Counted from the first letter of the stretch, positions 35,005-45,363 are shown. The stretch is 64,000 nucleotides of DNA from DAOMFB01 sp963721385 (GCA_963721385.1 CAVRJB010000005.1:157365-221364); one strand, 5' to 3'. Notes: a model not told the origin generated them from the letters alone. Made by a program: numbers and translations.

Positions 35005-36182
35005 GAGAGACGGCCCCGTTTCCCGGTGGCCCCGGCCACCTCCTCGTCGTCGACGACGTCGAGGCCAACCGCGACCTCCTCGCGCGCCGCCTGCGCCAGA
35101 TGGGGCACGTCGTGGAGACAGCCACGAACGGCCGCGAGGCGCTCGAGCGGCTGCGGGCCGACGCGTTCGACCTCGTCCTCCTCGACGTCATGATGCCGGA
35201 GATGGACGGCCTTCAGGTGCTGGAGGAGCTGCGGGCAGACGGGGCGCTCCGGACGATCCCGGTCCTGATGGTCTCTGCCGTCCAGGAGATGGAGAGCGTC
35301 GTCCACTGCATCGAGATGGGCGCGACGGACTACCTCCCGAAGCCGTTCAACGTCGTCCTCCTGAAGGCGCGGGTCGACTCGAGCCTCGAGAAGAAGCGGC
35401 TCCGCGACCGGGAACAGCTCCACGCGAAAAGCCTCGAACGGGAGCTGGAGATCGGGCGCAACATCCAGGCGAGCTTCCTTCCCCGGGCGCTTCCGCAGCC
35501 GGTCGGGTGGGAGGTGGCCGCGCGGCTCCGGCCCGCGCGGCAGGTCGGCGGCGACTTCTACGACGCCTTCGAGCTGCCGGGCGGCTCCCTCGCGCTCGTC
35601 CTCGTCGACGTCTGCGACAAGGGGGTCGGCGCCGCGCTCTTCATGGCCGTCTTCCGCAGCCTCATCCGCGTCACGGCGGAGCGGGTGGCGGCCGCCGGCG
35701 CCCCGGCGGCCGCCGTCCTCCGCGACACGATCGTGCCCATCAACGAGTTCGTCACGAGGACCCACGGGGACGCCAACATGTTCGCGACGGCCTTCGCCGC
35801 CGTGCTCGACCCGGAAACGGGCGCGCTCGCGTGGCTGAACGCCGGGCACGAGCCGCCGGTCCTGCGCCGTGCGGACGGCCGCCTTTCGCGGCTCCTGCCG
35901 ACCGGGCCCGCCGTGGGTCTCCTGCCCGGGCTGACGTTCGAGGTGCGGGAGGAAAGGCTCGCGAGAGGAGACCTCCTCTTCGTCTACTCGGACGGCGTCA
36001 CGGAGGCGAGGGACGCCGGGGGCGCCTTCTTCGGCGAGGAGCGGCTCATCAGGCACGTCTCCGGTGCAGCGGCGACCGGCGCCGAGCTTCTCGAGAGCGT
36101 CGATGCCAGCGTCCGGGCCTTCGCGGGCGACGCCGACCCGTCGGACGACGTGTCAATGCTCGCCGTCCGCCGCGCTCCCTGA
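35001..36182 (+). CDS. Receiver-PP2C (RsbU/SpoIIE-type) phosphatase
   Basis: 393 residues. An N-terminal receiver (about 12-130: HLLVVDDVEANRDLL, phospho-acceptor LLDVMMPEMDG, switch lysine in YLPKPFN) is joined by a coiled coil (EKKRLRDREQLHAKSLERELEIGRNIQ) to a PP2C-like domain. Metal-binding aspartates are in GGDFYDAF, LVDVCDKG, YSDGVTEA and DPSDDVSML. It would dephosphorylate the STAS protein when its receiver is phosphorylated, plausibly by the hybrid kinase at the head of the cluster. GTG 35001 overlaps the patatin stop. The convergent PBP gene ends immediately after. Confidence 0.93.
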   Translation: MRETAPFPGGPGHLLVVDDVEANRDLLARRLRQMGHVVETATNGREALERLRADAFDLVLLDVMMPEMDGLQVLEELRADGALRTIPVLMVSAVQEMESVVHCIEMGATDYLPKPFNVVLLKARVDSSLEKKRLRDREQLHAKSLERELEIGRNIQASFLPRALPQPVGWEVAARLRPARQVGGDFYDAFELPGGSLALVLVDVCDKGVGAALFMAVFRSLIRVTAERVAAAGAPAAAVLRDTIVPINEFVTRTHGDANMFATAFAAVLDPETGALAWLNAGHEPPVLRRADGRLSRLLPTGPAVGLLPGLTFEVREERLARGDLLFVYSDGVTEARDAGGAFFGEERLIRHVSGAAATGAELLESVDASVRAFAGDADPSDDVSMLAVRRAP

Positions 36183-38583
36183 CTAGCCGGGCGGTCCTCC
36201 CTCCTCGGTCGATTTCGGCGGTGGGGGAGGGGCGAGCTTCGGAGCGTCGGGGACGCGGATCTCGCTTCCGGCCTGCTCGCCCCGCTTCGGCTGGTAGACG
36301 GCACGCTGGAGGTACTGCGGCAGGTTCGAGACGGCGTGCGGCTTGTCGCCGCAAAGCTCGGTCGGCTGCGTGCCGCTCTGAAAGGACATCAGGACGACGT
36401 GGCTGCAGCCGGGCGTCGCGCGGTAGCCGGTCGCCTCGTCCACCGGGACGAAGACGATGTTCGGGGGCGTTTCGAAGTCGTCGGATTCCTTCACGAGCCC
36501 GAGCTCCTTCATCCGCTCGACGATCCTGATCCAGATCGGAAGCGCGACGTCGGCGCCGGCGGACTTCGGCCCGAGCGTCTTCTTCGTGTCGTGCCCGACC
36601 CAGACGGCGACGGTGTGCTTCGGCGTCATCCCGACGAACCAGGCGTCCGTGTAGTCGTTCGTCGTGCCGGTCTTGCCCGCGAGGTTCAGCCTCAGCCTCG
36701 CCGCGGCGGCGCCGGTGCCGCGCTGAGTGACGCCGCGCAGCATCCCGAGGAGGACGTACGCGGCCTGCGGCGTGGTGGCCTCGGCCGCCTCCGGCAGGTT
36801 CTGCTCCAGCGTCTGCCCGTCGAAGCTCCGGATCCGCTCGACGAGGCGTGGCTTGTAGACGAGGCCCCCGTTCGCGAAGGCCGCGTAGGCGGACGTCATC
36901 TCCATCGGCGTCACCTCGAAGGAGCCGAGGGCGAGCGAGGGGTACGCAAGGAGCGTCTGCCGGATGCCGAGCCGCTTCGCCGTCTCCACGACCTTCGGCG
37001 TCCCGACCAGGAGGTCGACCCGCACGGCGGTCACGTTGATCGAGTGCTCGAGGGCGTGCTGATAGGTGACGATGCCGGTGTACCTGTTGTAGTAGTTCCT
37101 CGGCTGCCACGGCTCCTGGCTCGGATCGATGACGATCGAGACCGGCGCGTCGAGCACGGTGTCGGCGGGCGTGAAGCCGTTCTCGATGGCGGTCAGGTAG
37201 ACGAACGGCTTGAAGGCCGAGCCGACCTGCCGGAGCGCCTGCACGGCCCGGTCGAACTTCGAGCGGCCGAAGTCGTAGCCGCCGGACAGCGCACGGACGG
37301 CTCCGGTTGCGTTCTCGAGGACGACGACCGCGCCTTCGACCTGCGGCTCCTGCGAGAGGAACGTGTCGGGTTTCCCGGCGTCGTCCTTCGACGTCTCGAT
37401 CTGGACGACGTCGCCGCGCTTCAGGAGCTTCGACGGGCTCTCGGCCCGGGTCCACTTCATGGCCGAGGCAGGGATCGTCATCCGCCGGTCCCCGATCCGG
37501 ACCTCGGCGCCGGACTTCGCCACGTCGAGGACGACGGCGGTCGTCATGTCCGGCGCCGGGTCGTCCCACGCCGGGTCGCGGTACGTGTCGGGGTTGATCC
37601 CTTCGGCGATCAGGTTTCGCGGCTTGCGGAATCCCGCCCGCCGGTCGACGCGGCGGAGGCCCCAGCGGAGCGCTTCGTCCGCCGCGGCCTGGAGTCGCGG
37701 GTCGAGAGTCGTCTCGACCTTCAGCCCCTGCCGGTAGAGCTTCGTCTCGCCGTACTCCTTCTCGAGGTATTGCCGCACTTCCTCGCAGAAATACGGGCCG
37801 ACGACCGCCTCCTTCGCGGCGCGGGCGACGGAGACCGGACGCCTCGACCGCCGAGGCGCGCGCGGACGCGTCGATATACCCCTCCTCGGCCATCCGGCGG
37901 AGGACGAAATCCCGGCGGCGCTTCGCCGCGACGGGGTTCCGGAGAGGTGAGTAGTCGGCCGGCCGCTGGATGATCCCCGCGAGAAGAGCGGCCTCGGGGA
38001 GCGCGAGCTGCCTCGCGTGGTGGCCGAAGTAGAACTGCGACGCCGCTTCGACTCCGTAGACCCCGTGCCCGAACGGGATCTTGTTCAGGTACAACGTCAG
38101 GATCTGGTCCTTCGAGAACTGCCGTTCGATCTCGAAGGTCAGGAACGCCTCGTTGATCTTCCGGGCCACGGTCTTCTCCGGCGTCAGGAAGACCGACCGG
38201 GCGAGCTGCTGCGTGATCGTCGAGGCGCCCTGCGCCATCCGCCCGCGGGAGAGGTCCTTGAGGAGGGCCCCGCCGATCCGGATGACGTCGATCCCGCTGT
38301 GGTCGTAGAAGCGTGCGTCCTCGGCCGCGAGGAGCGCCTTGACCATCACGTCGGGAATCTCCTTCCGGTCGACGAGGACCCGCTTTTCGATCGCGAAGCG
38401 GGCAAGGACGGTGCCGTCGGCGCCGGTCAGCTCGGTGACGATGTTCGGCCGGTAGGTCGCGAGCTCCGCGACGCGCGGCACGCGGATGGCATTCGACAGT
38501 GCGTATCCCGCGCCGACTCCCAGCCCGGCCGTCAGCGCCACCGGGAGGAGGAGAACGAGGAGTGCGGCGAGGCGGCGGAGCAC
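36183..38583 (-). CDS. Class A penicillin-binding protein 1A (apparent frameshift)
   Basis: Reconstructed length about 799 residues. An N-terminal membrane anchor is followed by the GT51 glycosyltransferase domain with catalytic Glu in LLAAEDARFYDHSGID and the motifs GASTITQQLARSVFL and KDQILTLYLNKIPFGHGVYG. The transpeptidase domain has SxxK in GSAFKPF, SxN in EHSINVTA and KTGT in AGKTGTTNDYTDAWF. The frame changes near 37835-37842: removing one base joins SAVEA to PVSVARAAKEAVVG. Both domains are otherwise perfect, and the C-terminal tail is Pro-rich. The start is GTG 38583 with a poor ribosome site. Confidence 0.85.
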
Positions 38584-38628
38584 CGGGAGGATTTTCGCAC
38601 GTGCTAACGTCTTCTCCCGAGGCGCCGC

Positions 38629-39082
38629 ATGAACGACGTTCCCGCCCCGAACAGGCCCGAAAGCCTGGTTTCGCCTCCGATCCCGCCGCCGGGCGTCCCG
38701 TTCCCGCTCCCGATCCCGCCGCGCGAAAAGCCGCGAAGCGGCTGCTTGAAGTGGGGGCTCGTCGGGTGCGCCGGGGCGTCGGTGATCACCATCGTCGGGC
38801 TCGTCTTCCTCATGACGAACGCGAAGAACCTGATGGACTGGGCCTTCGACAAGATGTCGGACCAGGTCTTCGCGGCCTGCTACTCAGGACGTGACTCCCG
38901 AAGAGAAGAACGACTTTCGCGCCGCGATCAAGGAGTTCAGCGAGAAGGCGAAGGCGGGGAAGGTGAAGACGGACCAGGTCCGCGCGTTTCAGTCGAGCGA
39001 GCTCTCCGCCCTCTCCGACGGCAAGGTCACGCCGGACGAGCTCCGCAGCATGACGGCCTGGCTGAAGGCGCAGTCGCCCTAG
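38629..39082 (+). CDS. Small single-pass membrane protein, unknown (apparent frameshift)
   Basis: Reconstructed length about 150 residues. A Pro-rich N-terminus (PPIPPPGVPFPLPIPPREK) precedes one membrane helix (GCAGASVITIVGLVFLMT), then a helical domain ending VTPDELRSMTAWLKAQSP. The second part, from TPEEKNDFRAAIKEFSEKAK on, is in another frame. Removing one base near 38884-38888 joins them (AACY/S then QDVTPEEK). The stop is seven bases before uvrB, so they are probably co-transcribed. I do not recognise a family, and no function is implied. Confidence 0.6.
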
Positions 39083-39089
39083 CCACTCC

Positions 39090-41075
39090 GTGTCCGACTT
39101 CCAGGTCCTCTCTCCGCTGACGCCGTCCGGCGACCAGCCGCAGGCCATCGAGGCCCTCGTCCGCGGTTTCCGCGAGGGGAAGCAGAAACAGGTCCTCCTC
39201 GGCGTCACCGGCTCGGGGAAGACCTTCACGATGGCGAAGGTCGTCGAGGCGCTGAACCTCCCGACGCTCGTGCTGTCCCACAACAAGACGCTCGCCGCGC
39301 AGCTCTACCAGGAGTTCAGGCGCTTCTTCCCGAAGAACCGCGTCGAGTACTTCGTCTCGTACTACGACTACTACCAGCCCGAGGCCTACGTCCCGCAGTC
39401 GGACACCTACATCGAGAAGGAGACCGACATCAACGACGAGATCGACAAGATGCGGATCTCGGCGACGGCGGCCCTCTTCGAGCGGCGGGACGTCCTGATC
39501 GTGGCGTCGGTCTCGTGCATCTACGGCCTCGGGAGCCCCGAGTCGTTCGGGAAGATGGCGACCGAGTTCGTGAGGGGAGCGCGCTTCGGCCTGAACTGGT
39601 ACCTGAAGCGGCTCGTCGAGGCGCAGTACGAGCGGACGGGGCTCGACCTCTCGCGGGGCCTGTTCCGCCTGCGGGGCGACGTTCTCGAGATCCAGCCGTC
39701 GTACGAGGACACGGGGCTCCGGGTGGAGTTCTTCGGCGACGAGATCGACAAGGTGTCCCGCTTCGAGATCGTGACAGGCCGGACGCTCGAAACGCTCGAG
39801 CGCTTCGAGCTCTTTCCGAAATCTCACTACGTGACGCCGGAGGAGACGCGCCGGCGCGCCCTCGGCTCGATCGAGGCGGAGCTGGTCGTGCGGCTCGAGC
39901 AGCTGAAGGCGGAGGGAAAGCTCCTCGAGGCCCAGCGGCTCGAGCAGCGGACCCGGTTCGACCTCGAGATGATGGGCGAGATCGGCTACTGCGCCGGGAT
40001 CGAGAACTACTCGCGCCACCTCTCGGGGCGAAAGGCCGGCGAGCCGCCGCCGACGCTCCTCGACTACTTCCCCGAGGGGTACCTGACGATCCTCGACGAG
40101 AGCCACCAGACGGTGCCGCAGCTCCGCGCCATGTACCACGGGGACCAGTCCCGGAAGAAGACGCTCGTCGAGTACGGCTTTCGCCTCCCCTCGGCCCTCG
40201 ACAACCGGCCGCTCCAGTTCGAGGAGTGGCTCCGACGGATCGGCCAGCGGCTCTTCGTGTCGGCGACGCCGGCGCCGTACGAGCTCTCGGAGACCGGCGG
40301 CGAGGTCGTGGAGCAGGTGATAAGGCCGACCGGCCTTCTCGACCCGCCGATCGAGGTCCGCCCGGTGAAGGGGCAGGTGGACGACCTTCTCTCGCGCGTG
40401 AAGGTGCGGGCGGCGAAGGGTGAGCGAGTCCTCGTGACGACGCTGACGAAGAGGATGGCCGAGGACCTGACGAACTACTTCCTCGAGCTCGGGATCCGCG
40501 TCCGGTATCTCCACTCCGACATCGAGACGCTCGAGCGCGTCCAGATCATCGGCGACTTCCGCCGGGGCGTCTTCGACGTCCTCGTCGGCGTGAACCTGCT
40601 CCGGGAGGGCCTCGACCTCCCGGAGGTCTCCCTCGTGGCGGTCCTCGACGCCGACAAGGAGGGATTCCTCCGCTCCGAGACGTCGCTCATCCAGACGGCA
40701 GGGCGCGCGGCCCGGAACGTCAACGGCATCGCCGTCTTCTACGCGGCCTCCGTCACCGAATCGATGCGCCGGGCGATCTTCGAGACCGATCGCCGGCGGA
40801 CGGCGCAGATGAGCTACAACGACGCGCACGGCGTCATTCCGGAGTCGATCGTGAAGTCGGTCGACTCTCCGCTTCTCCGGATGTCGGAGCTCGACTACCT
40901 CGAGCCGCGGTCGGCCGAAGCGCGGCCGAAGCCCAAGGACGGAAAGTCCGTCGATGCCGAGATCCACGACCTCGAGAAGCGGATGAAGGAAGCGGCCCGC
41001 GCCCTGGAGTTCGAGACGGCCGCCCAGCTCCGCGACCAGATCCGCGAGCTGCGGGCGATGAAGCTGTTCGGCTGA
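39090..41075 (+). CDS. uvrB: Excinuclease ABC subunit B
   Basis: 661 residues from GTG 39090. A damage-verifying helicase of nucleotide excision repair. Walker A is GVTGSGKTFTMAKV, and the DNA-inserting beta-hairpin region is FVSYYDYYQPEAYVPQSD. Helicase motifs include TILDESHQTVPQL, RLFVSATPAPYE, LVTTLTKRMAEDLT and QTAGRAARN. A C-terminal UVR motif for UvrC binding (DLEKRMKEAARALEFETAAQLRD) is present. Full length and uninterrupted, unlike its two neighbours. The anti-sense frame is open for long stretches, but this is a GC-bias shadow. Confidence 0.98.
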   Translation: MSDFQVLSPLTPSGDQPQAIEALVRGFREGKQKQVLLGVTGSGKTFTMAKVVEALNLPTLVLSHNKTLAAQLYQEFRRFFPKNRVEYFVSYYDYYQPEAYVPQSDTYIEKETDINDEIDKMRISATAALFERRDVLIVASVSCIYGLGSPESFGKMATEFVRGARFGLNWYLKRLVEAQYERTGLDLSRGLFRLRGDVLEIQPSYEDTGLRVEFFGDEIDKVSRFEIVTGRTLETLERFELFPKSHYVTPEETRRRALGSIEAELVVRLEQLKAEGKLLEAQRLEQRTRFDLEMMGEIGYCAGIENYSRHLSGRKAGEPPPTLLDYFPEGYLTILDESHQTVPQLRAMYHGDQSRKKTLVEYGFRLPSALDNRPLQFEEWLRRIGQRLFVSATPAPYELSETGGEVVEQVIRPTGLLDPPIEVRPVKGQVDDLLSRVKVRAAKGERVLVTTLTKRMAEDLTNYFLELGIRVRYLHSDIETLERVQIIGDFRRGVFDVLVGVNLLREGLDLPEVSLVAVLDADKEGFLRSETSLIQTAGRAARNVNGIAVFYAASVTESMRRAIFETDRRRTAQMSYNDAHGVIPESIVKSVDSPLLRMSELDYLEPRSAEARPKPKDGKSVDAEIHDLEKRMKEAARALEFETAAQLRDQIRELRAMKLFG

Positions 41076-41080
41076 CGAGG

Positions 41081-42608
41081 TCAGCGGACCGCGGCGTCGC
41101 CCTCCATTCCGAGCTCCGCGAGGAGGCTCTCCCGGTCCCGGCCGACCGTCGCGACGGCGAGCGTCCGCGTCCCCTCGAGGTAGGCGACGCGCGCGTCCCG
41201 GGCGTCGAGGCTCCCGTCGACCTCCTCCCGGTCCCACGACTCGGCGTGCCCGACGTAGGCGATCGTCACGTCGTAGTGCGCGCTCCAGAAGAACGGCACG
41301 GCGCGGAACGGCTCGTTCGCGCCGAGCATGTTCCGGGCGGCGGCCCGCCCCTGGCGCTGCGCGACGACCCAGTGCTCGATCCGGACCGTCCCTCCGGCGG
41401 GGCCCGGGTATCGGGCGGCGTCGCCCGCCGCCCAGATTGCCGGGTCGGCGGTCCGAAGGAACGGATCGACCGAGATCCCGCGGTCGACCGGAAGGCCGGC
41501 CGCCTCCGCGAGGGCGGTTGCCGGCCGGACGCCGACGCCCATGACGACGAGATCGGCGGCGAGGGACCCGCCGCTCTCCAGCGTGACGGCGTCCGGGCCG
41601 ATGGCGGCCGGCTTCTGTCCGAGGTGGAAGACGACGCCATGCTCCTCGTGCAGCCGCCGGACGAACGCGCCGACCGCGCGGCCGAGGGCCCGTTCGAGCG
41701 GGACGCTCTCGGGCGCCACGACGTCGACGGAGAGGCCCCGGGCCCGCAGCGAGGCGGCGACCTCGAGGGCGATGAAGCTCGCGCCGAGGACGACCGCGCG
41801 CTTCGCGCTCGCCGCGGCCGCGACGAGGGCGCGGCTCTCCGCGAGGGTCCGGAGCGTCCGGACGTGGGGGAGGTCGGCGCCCGGGAGAGGAAGCCGGATC
41901 GGATCGGCGCCGGGGGCGAGAAGGAGCGCGTCGTATCGGATGGCCGTGCCGTCTGAGAGGAGGACCTTTCGCGCCGCTCGGTCGAGCGACGCCGCCGGCA
42001 CGCCCAGCCGGAGGTCGATTCGCTTCTCGTCGTAGAACTCGCGCCCCCGAAGCGGAATCCACTCCTCGGGCGCCGTGCCGGCGAGGTAGTCCTTGGAGAG
42101 GTTCGGACGGTCCACCGGGGGCTCCGGCTTCCCGTCCGACGAGCGTCAGCGATCCCGTGAAGCCCGCGCTCCGCAGCGTCTCGACCGCCGCGTTCCCGGC
42201 GGCCCCGCCGCCGACGACGACGATCCGGTCCGGGTGCGGTCCGGGCAGGGCGGGAGGGGCCGCCGGCGACTCGCGGCCGGCCACGACGATCCGGCCGCCG
42301 CGGCGCTCGACCCGCCAGCAGGCGATCGGATCCCGAGCCGGCGGACGGATCGCGGCTCCCGTTGCGAGGTCGAAGGCCGCGTGGTGCCACGGGCAGTGGA
42401 CGGTGCCGCCGGCGACGATCCCGTCCGCGAGCGGCCCGCCGTAGTGCGTGCAGGTCGCGCCGACCGCAAAGATCCGATCGCCCTGCCGCGCGAGGACGAC
42501 CGCCTCGTCGCCGACGCGCCCGGGGAGCAGACCTCCGTCCGGCAGGTGATCGATTGAGACGCCGGCCCGAAGGTCCGGGCCGTCCGGTGCTGCGCCGCCA
42601 CTCCCCAT
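41081..42608 (-). CDS. Rieske-FAD/NAD oxidoreductase, AIFL-like (apparent frameshift)
   Basis: Reconstructed length about 508 residues. An N-terminal Rieske [2Fe-2S] domain has ligands in CTHYGGPL and CPWHHAAF. Next comes the FAD-binding start RIVVVGGGAAGNAAVETLR, an NAD-binding site AVVLGASFIALEVAASLRARG and the second FAD motif IWAAGDAARYPGP. The frame changes near 42126-42128; removing one base gives REAEPPVDRPNLSKDYLAG, the expected sequence. This fusion is the AIF-like/benzene-dioxygenase-reductase type of NADH oxidoreductase; its partner is unknown. It is convergent with uvrB (five-base gap). The ATG is 42608. Confidence 0.85.
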
Positions 42609-42622
42609 GGCATCCCCCCGAC

Positions 42623-42628
42623 TACAAT
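42623..42628 (+). promoter_or_regulatory. -10 box TACAAT for tRNA-Arg
   Basis: TACAAT lies 15 bases before the tRNA 5' end and just upstream of the divergent reductase start. No clear -35. Confidence 0.45.
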
Positions 42629-42643
42629 CCTATTCCCGTTCGG

Positions 42644-42720
42644 GGGCCCGTAGCTCAGGTGGATAGAGCAGCAGTTTCCTAAACTGTTTGTCGGGAGTTC
42701 GAGTCTCCCCGGGCCCACCA
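42644..42720 (+). tRNA. tRNA-Arg (anticodon CCT), CCA encoded
   Basis: Acceptor GGGCCCG pairs with CGGGCCC (42710-42716), then A and encoded CCA. T stem GGGAG/CTCCC encloses TTCGAGT. Anticodon loop TTCCTAA gives CCT, reading AGG. The D arm TAGCTCAGGTGGATAGAGCA is standard. tRNA-Arg(CCT) genes are frequent integration sites, but no integrase or att duplication is visible here. Confidence 0.95.
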
Positions 42721-42734
42721 ACTCCCGCCCGCCG

Positions 42735-44009
42735 TCACTTCACCCGCTCCGCCCGGTCGTCGTCGAAGGCGCGGTCGAGGAAGTGGGTCACGCGGCCGCC
42801 GGGGCCGCGGACGAACTCCGCGAGGAAGGCGTCTCGCTTCGAGAAGAAGCGGCGGTTGTCCTCCGTGAAGAGCTCGTCCCGGGCGCTGCCGGCCACGGCG
42901 AAGAGCTTTGCGCCCTCCCGGACGAAGACGAGCGTATAGCCGTCCGAGAACCGATAGGTCCCCGCGCACCCCTCGGTCGCGGCCGGGTCGATCGGGACGG
43001 CCCGGCTCTCCTTCGGGCGGTTCCGCGCCCCGCCCCCGTGCTCCTGCCCGCACGCGGCGCAGCGGCCCACCGGTTCGGCCGCGTCGACCAGGTGGGGGAC
43101 GCGCGGGACCGTGGCCAGGTACGCCGCGATCGCGCGGAGGTCCTCGTCGCTCATCTTTCCGAAGACGATCCAGGGCATGAGCGGACTCAGGGCCCGGCCG
43201 CGGACCTTGCCGGTTCTCATCGCCTCGATGAAGAGCGCGTCGTCGAAGTAGGGGATGCCCGAGGCGTCCTGCGTCAGGTTCCGGCTGAACGCCTTCAGGG
43301 GAGCGCCCGTGGCCATCGTCTCGACCAGATTTCCTCCGCCGTAGCGCCCCGGGTTGAGCGGGGCTTCCCAGGCCGTGTGGCAACCGCTGCAGTCGGCGAT
43401 GCGCGCGAGGTAACGCCCGCGCGCCACAGGCGTCGAAAGGTCGGGAGGCGACACGGGGCCCGCGAGAGGCCAGAGGTTCTTCGTCGCCTCGGCGACCTCA
43501 TCCGCTTTCAGGCGGGTCTGCCGGAGCGGGTTCCTGACCGCCGGGATCGAACGGAGGTAGACGACGACGGCCGCGACGTCCTCGTCGGAGAGATAGCGGA
43601 ACGCCATGTACCACATCTGCGGATGGAGGGGCCGTCCGTCGTGGCCGACGCCTTCGCGAATCGCCCGGGCGAGCATGTCGTCGGTCCACGCTCCGGCGCC
43701 GGTTTCGCGGTCGGGCGTCAGGTTCGGCGCGACGAGGCGGTACGTCCCGTCGTCCCGCCAGACGTGCCCCGCGCCCTTCTTCCCCTCGACCGGAGGCGCC
43801 CCGGCTTTCGAGACGTCCCGGTCCGAGTGGCAGGCGAAGCACTGGAGGACGCCCTCGGCGAGGTACCGGCCGCGCTCGCGCCGCGCGTCCGTCCGCTCCC
43901 ATGAGGCGTCCGACAGCGGGCGCGCGAAGGAACGCGGCTTCTCGCGGCAGCCGGCCGCGACGGCGAGCAGGGCGAGGGCCGTCCCGAGTCCGATGAGACG
44001 CTGTCGCAT
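42735..44009 (-). CDS. Dihaem c-type cytochrome lipoprotein
   Basis: 424 residues. Lipobox LAVAAGC near residue 21. Two haem motifs, CFACH (near 58) and CSGCH (near 208), lie in two similar domains, each followed by a distal segment with methionines (MWYMAFRYLSDEDVAAVVVYLRSIP and MPWIVFGKMSDEDLRAIAAYLATVP). A third pair CAACGQEH is not a haem site. The C-terminal 100 residues form a small beta-domain (CAGTYRFSDGYTLVFVREGAKLFAVA) resembling peptidase-associated DUF3471 domains. It resembles cytochrome subunits of alcohol/aldehyde dehydrogenases, but no dehydrogenase gene is adjacent. Confidence 0.88.
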   Translation of the reverse strand: MRQRLIGLGTALALLAVAAGCREKPRSFARPLSDASWERTDARRERGRYLAEGVLQCFACHSDRDVSKAGAPPVEGKKGAGHVWRDDGTYRLVAPNLTPDRETGAGAWTDDMLARAIREGVGHDGRPLHPQMWYMAFRYLSDEDVAAVVVYLRSIPAVRNPLRQTRLKADEVAEATKNLWPLAGPVSPPDLSTPVARGRYLARIADCSGCHTAWEAPLNPGRYGGGNLVETMATGAPLKAFSRNLTQDASGIPYFDDALFIEAMRTGKVRGRALSPLMPWIVFGKMSDEDLRAIAAYLATVPRVPHLVDAAEPVGRCAACGQEHGGGARNRPKESRAVPIDPAATEGCAGTYRFSDGYTLVFVREGAKLFAVAGSARDELFTEDNRRFFSKRDAFLAEFVRGPGGRVTHFLDRAFDDDRAERVK

Positions 44010-44069
44010 CCCGGGATCATCGCGCGAATGGCCGGAGGCTGCCCGACTCCCGGCGCCCTCGCCGCAGGA

Positions 44070-45293
44070 TCAGGGAGCAGACTCCGGCTTCGCGAGCTCC
44101 TTCCGGAGGCGCTCCGCGTGCTTCCGGAAGAGGCCCGCGTTCGGGTCGCCGCTTGCCTCGCCGAGCTCCGCCGCCTTCGTGTAGCTCGCAAGGGCTTCCT
44201 CGCGCTTCCCGGACTTCTCGAGCGCTTCGCCGAGGCTGTCCCAGACGTTGGCCGACTCCGGGTAGGTGGCGACGTTGTACCGGAAGAATTCGATGGCCCT
44301 GGCGAAGTCCTCTTTCTGGAGCGCCTGGTAGCCGATCCGGTTGACGAGCGCCTCGGAAGGGCCGACGGCCCAGCCGAGCCGCTCCGAAAGACCCGCGAAG
44401 TGCTTCTTCACGTCGGAGAGGGATCCGGCGGCGATGTCTCCCGTGAAGGGATGGCGGGGAAGCTGCCACCCTTCGAAGATCCTCCTGAAGGCCGCGTCGT
44501 GGCTCCGCATGACGACCGAGCCGTGGTCGTCGTCGGGAAAGGTGACGGCGCCCCAGCGAAAGCCCTCGAGGTGGCTCTTGGCGAGGATCTTCTCGAACGC
44601 CTCGAAACCCCGCTGCATGTCGACGCCCTCCGAGCCGACCGTCGTTACGAAAGTCCGTTTCAGCACCTTCCGTTCGGCGAAGAACGTCTCGCCGCGCCTG
44701 ATCTCGAGGCTGTCGTCCCACAGATAGGTCGGGCTGACGGCGACGACCGCGTTGAAGAGATCCGGCCGGGTCAGAAACGCGTGGACGGCGAGGAGGCCGC
44801 CAAAGGAGTGGCCGCAGAAGATCCGGAACGGCTCCGTCCGGTAGTTCGCGTCGACCCAGGGAATCAGCTCCCTCTCGAAGAAGTCGAGGAAGCGGTCGCC
44901 TCCGCCGCTCGTCGGGAAGGGGATCGACTTTCCTTCAGCCCCCTTGAAGTCGGCCCGGGTCGGCGTCAGGTCGCGCGACCGGTCGGTGTTCGTCACGCCG
45001 ACGACGATCGCCGAAGGCATCAGGCCGTTCCGGGCGAGGAAGTCGACGGTCGCCTTCGTGTGGAGGAACTGCGTTTCGGCGTCCGTCAGGTAGATCACGG
45101 GGTAGCGCTGTCTCGTCCGCTCGTAGCCGGTCGGCGTCGCCACGAAAAGGGTCCGCTCCTCCCCGAGGATCTTCGACGGGATCTTCACCGTCTCGCCGAC
45201 CGTGATCGGTGCGGCGGCGGCGGGAGGGACGAGCGCGCCGAAAAGCGGGACGAAGGCGAGGGCGACGAGGGCGTTGAGAGCCGGACGTTTCAA
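44070..45293 (-). CDS. Exported esterase (alpha/beta-hydrolase) with C-terminal TPR segment
   Basis: 407 residues from TTG 45293, which has AGAGGTGG upstream. A signal peptide ends near AAAAP. The esterase-D/IroE-like domain has the nucleophile in IFCGHSFGGLLAVHAF and the histidine in FPDDDHGSVVMRSHDAA. The last 110 residues carry TPR-like repeats (NRIGYQALQKEDFARAIEFFRYNVATYPES, WDSLGEALEKSGKREEALASYTKA). This esterase-TPR fusion recurs in soil bacteria. The substrate is unknown; siderophore or acyl esters are usual for the fold. Confidence 0.88.
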   Translation of the reverse strand: MKRPALNALVALAFVPLFGALVPPAAAAPITVGETVKIPSKILGEERTLFVATPTGYERTRQRYPVIYLTDAETQFLHTKATVDFLARNGLMPSAIVVGVTNTDRSRDLTPTRADFKGAEGKSIPFPTSGGGDRFLDFFERELIPWVDANYRTEPFRIFCGHSFGGLLAVHAFLTRPDLFNAVVAVSPTYLWDDSLEIRRGETFFAERKVLKRTFVTTVGSEGVDMQRGFEAFEKILAKSHLEGFRWGAVTFPDDDHGSVVMRSHDAAFRRIFEGWQLPRHPFTGDIAAGSLSDVKKHFAGLSERLGWAVGPSEALVNRIGYQALQKEDFARAIEFFRYNVATYPESANVWDSLGEALEKSGKREEALASYTKAAELGEASGDPNAGLFRKHAERLRKELAKPESAP

Positions 45294-45363
45294 GAGCCAC
45301 CTCTTTCCGCGACATGCCGGACGTTCATACGAGGGCCCGCGGCGCGGGGTTTTGGAGGAGAGG

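Noticed and set aside
39027..41080. Long minus-strand open frame across uvrB, continuous with the Rieske reductase frame
   Set aside because: It is read-through past the frameshift in the reductase and is antisense to uvrB; only the part from about 42127 upward is real.
42644..42720. tRNA-Arg(CCT) as an attachment site of an integrated element
   Set aside because: No integrase, no second copy of the tRNA 3' end and ordinary genes on both sides.
45339..45356. A CCCGC-GGC-GCGGG hairpin followed by GTTTT as a terminator
   Set aside because: On the strand where the T run follows there is no upstream gene, and on the other strand no U tract follows.
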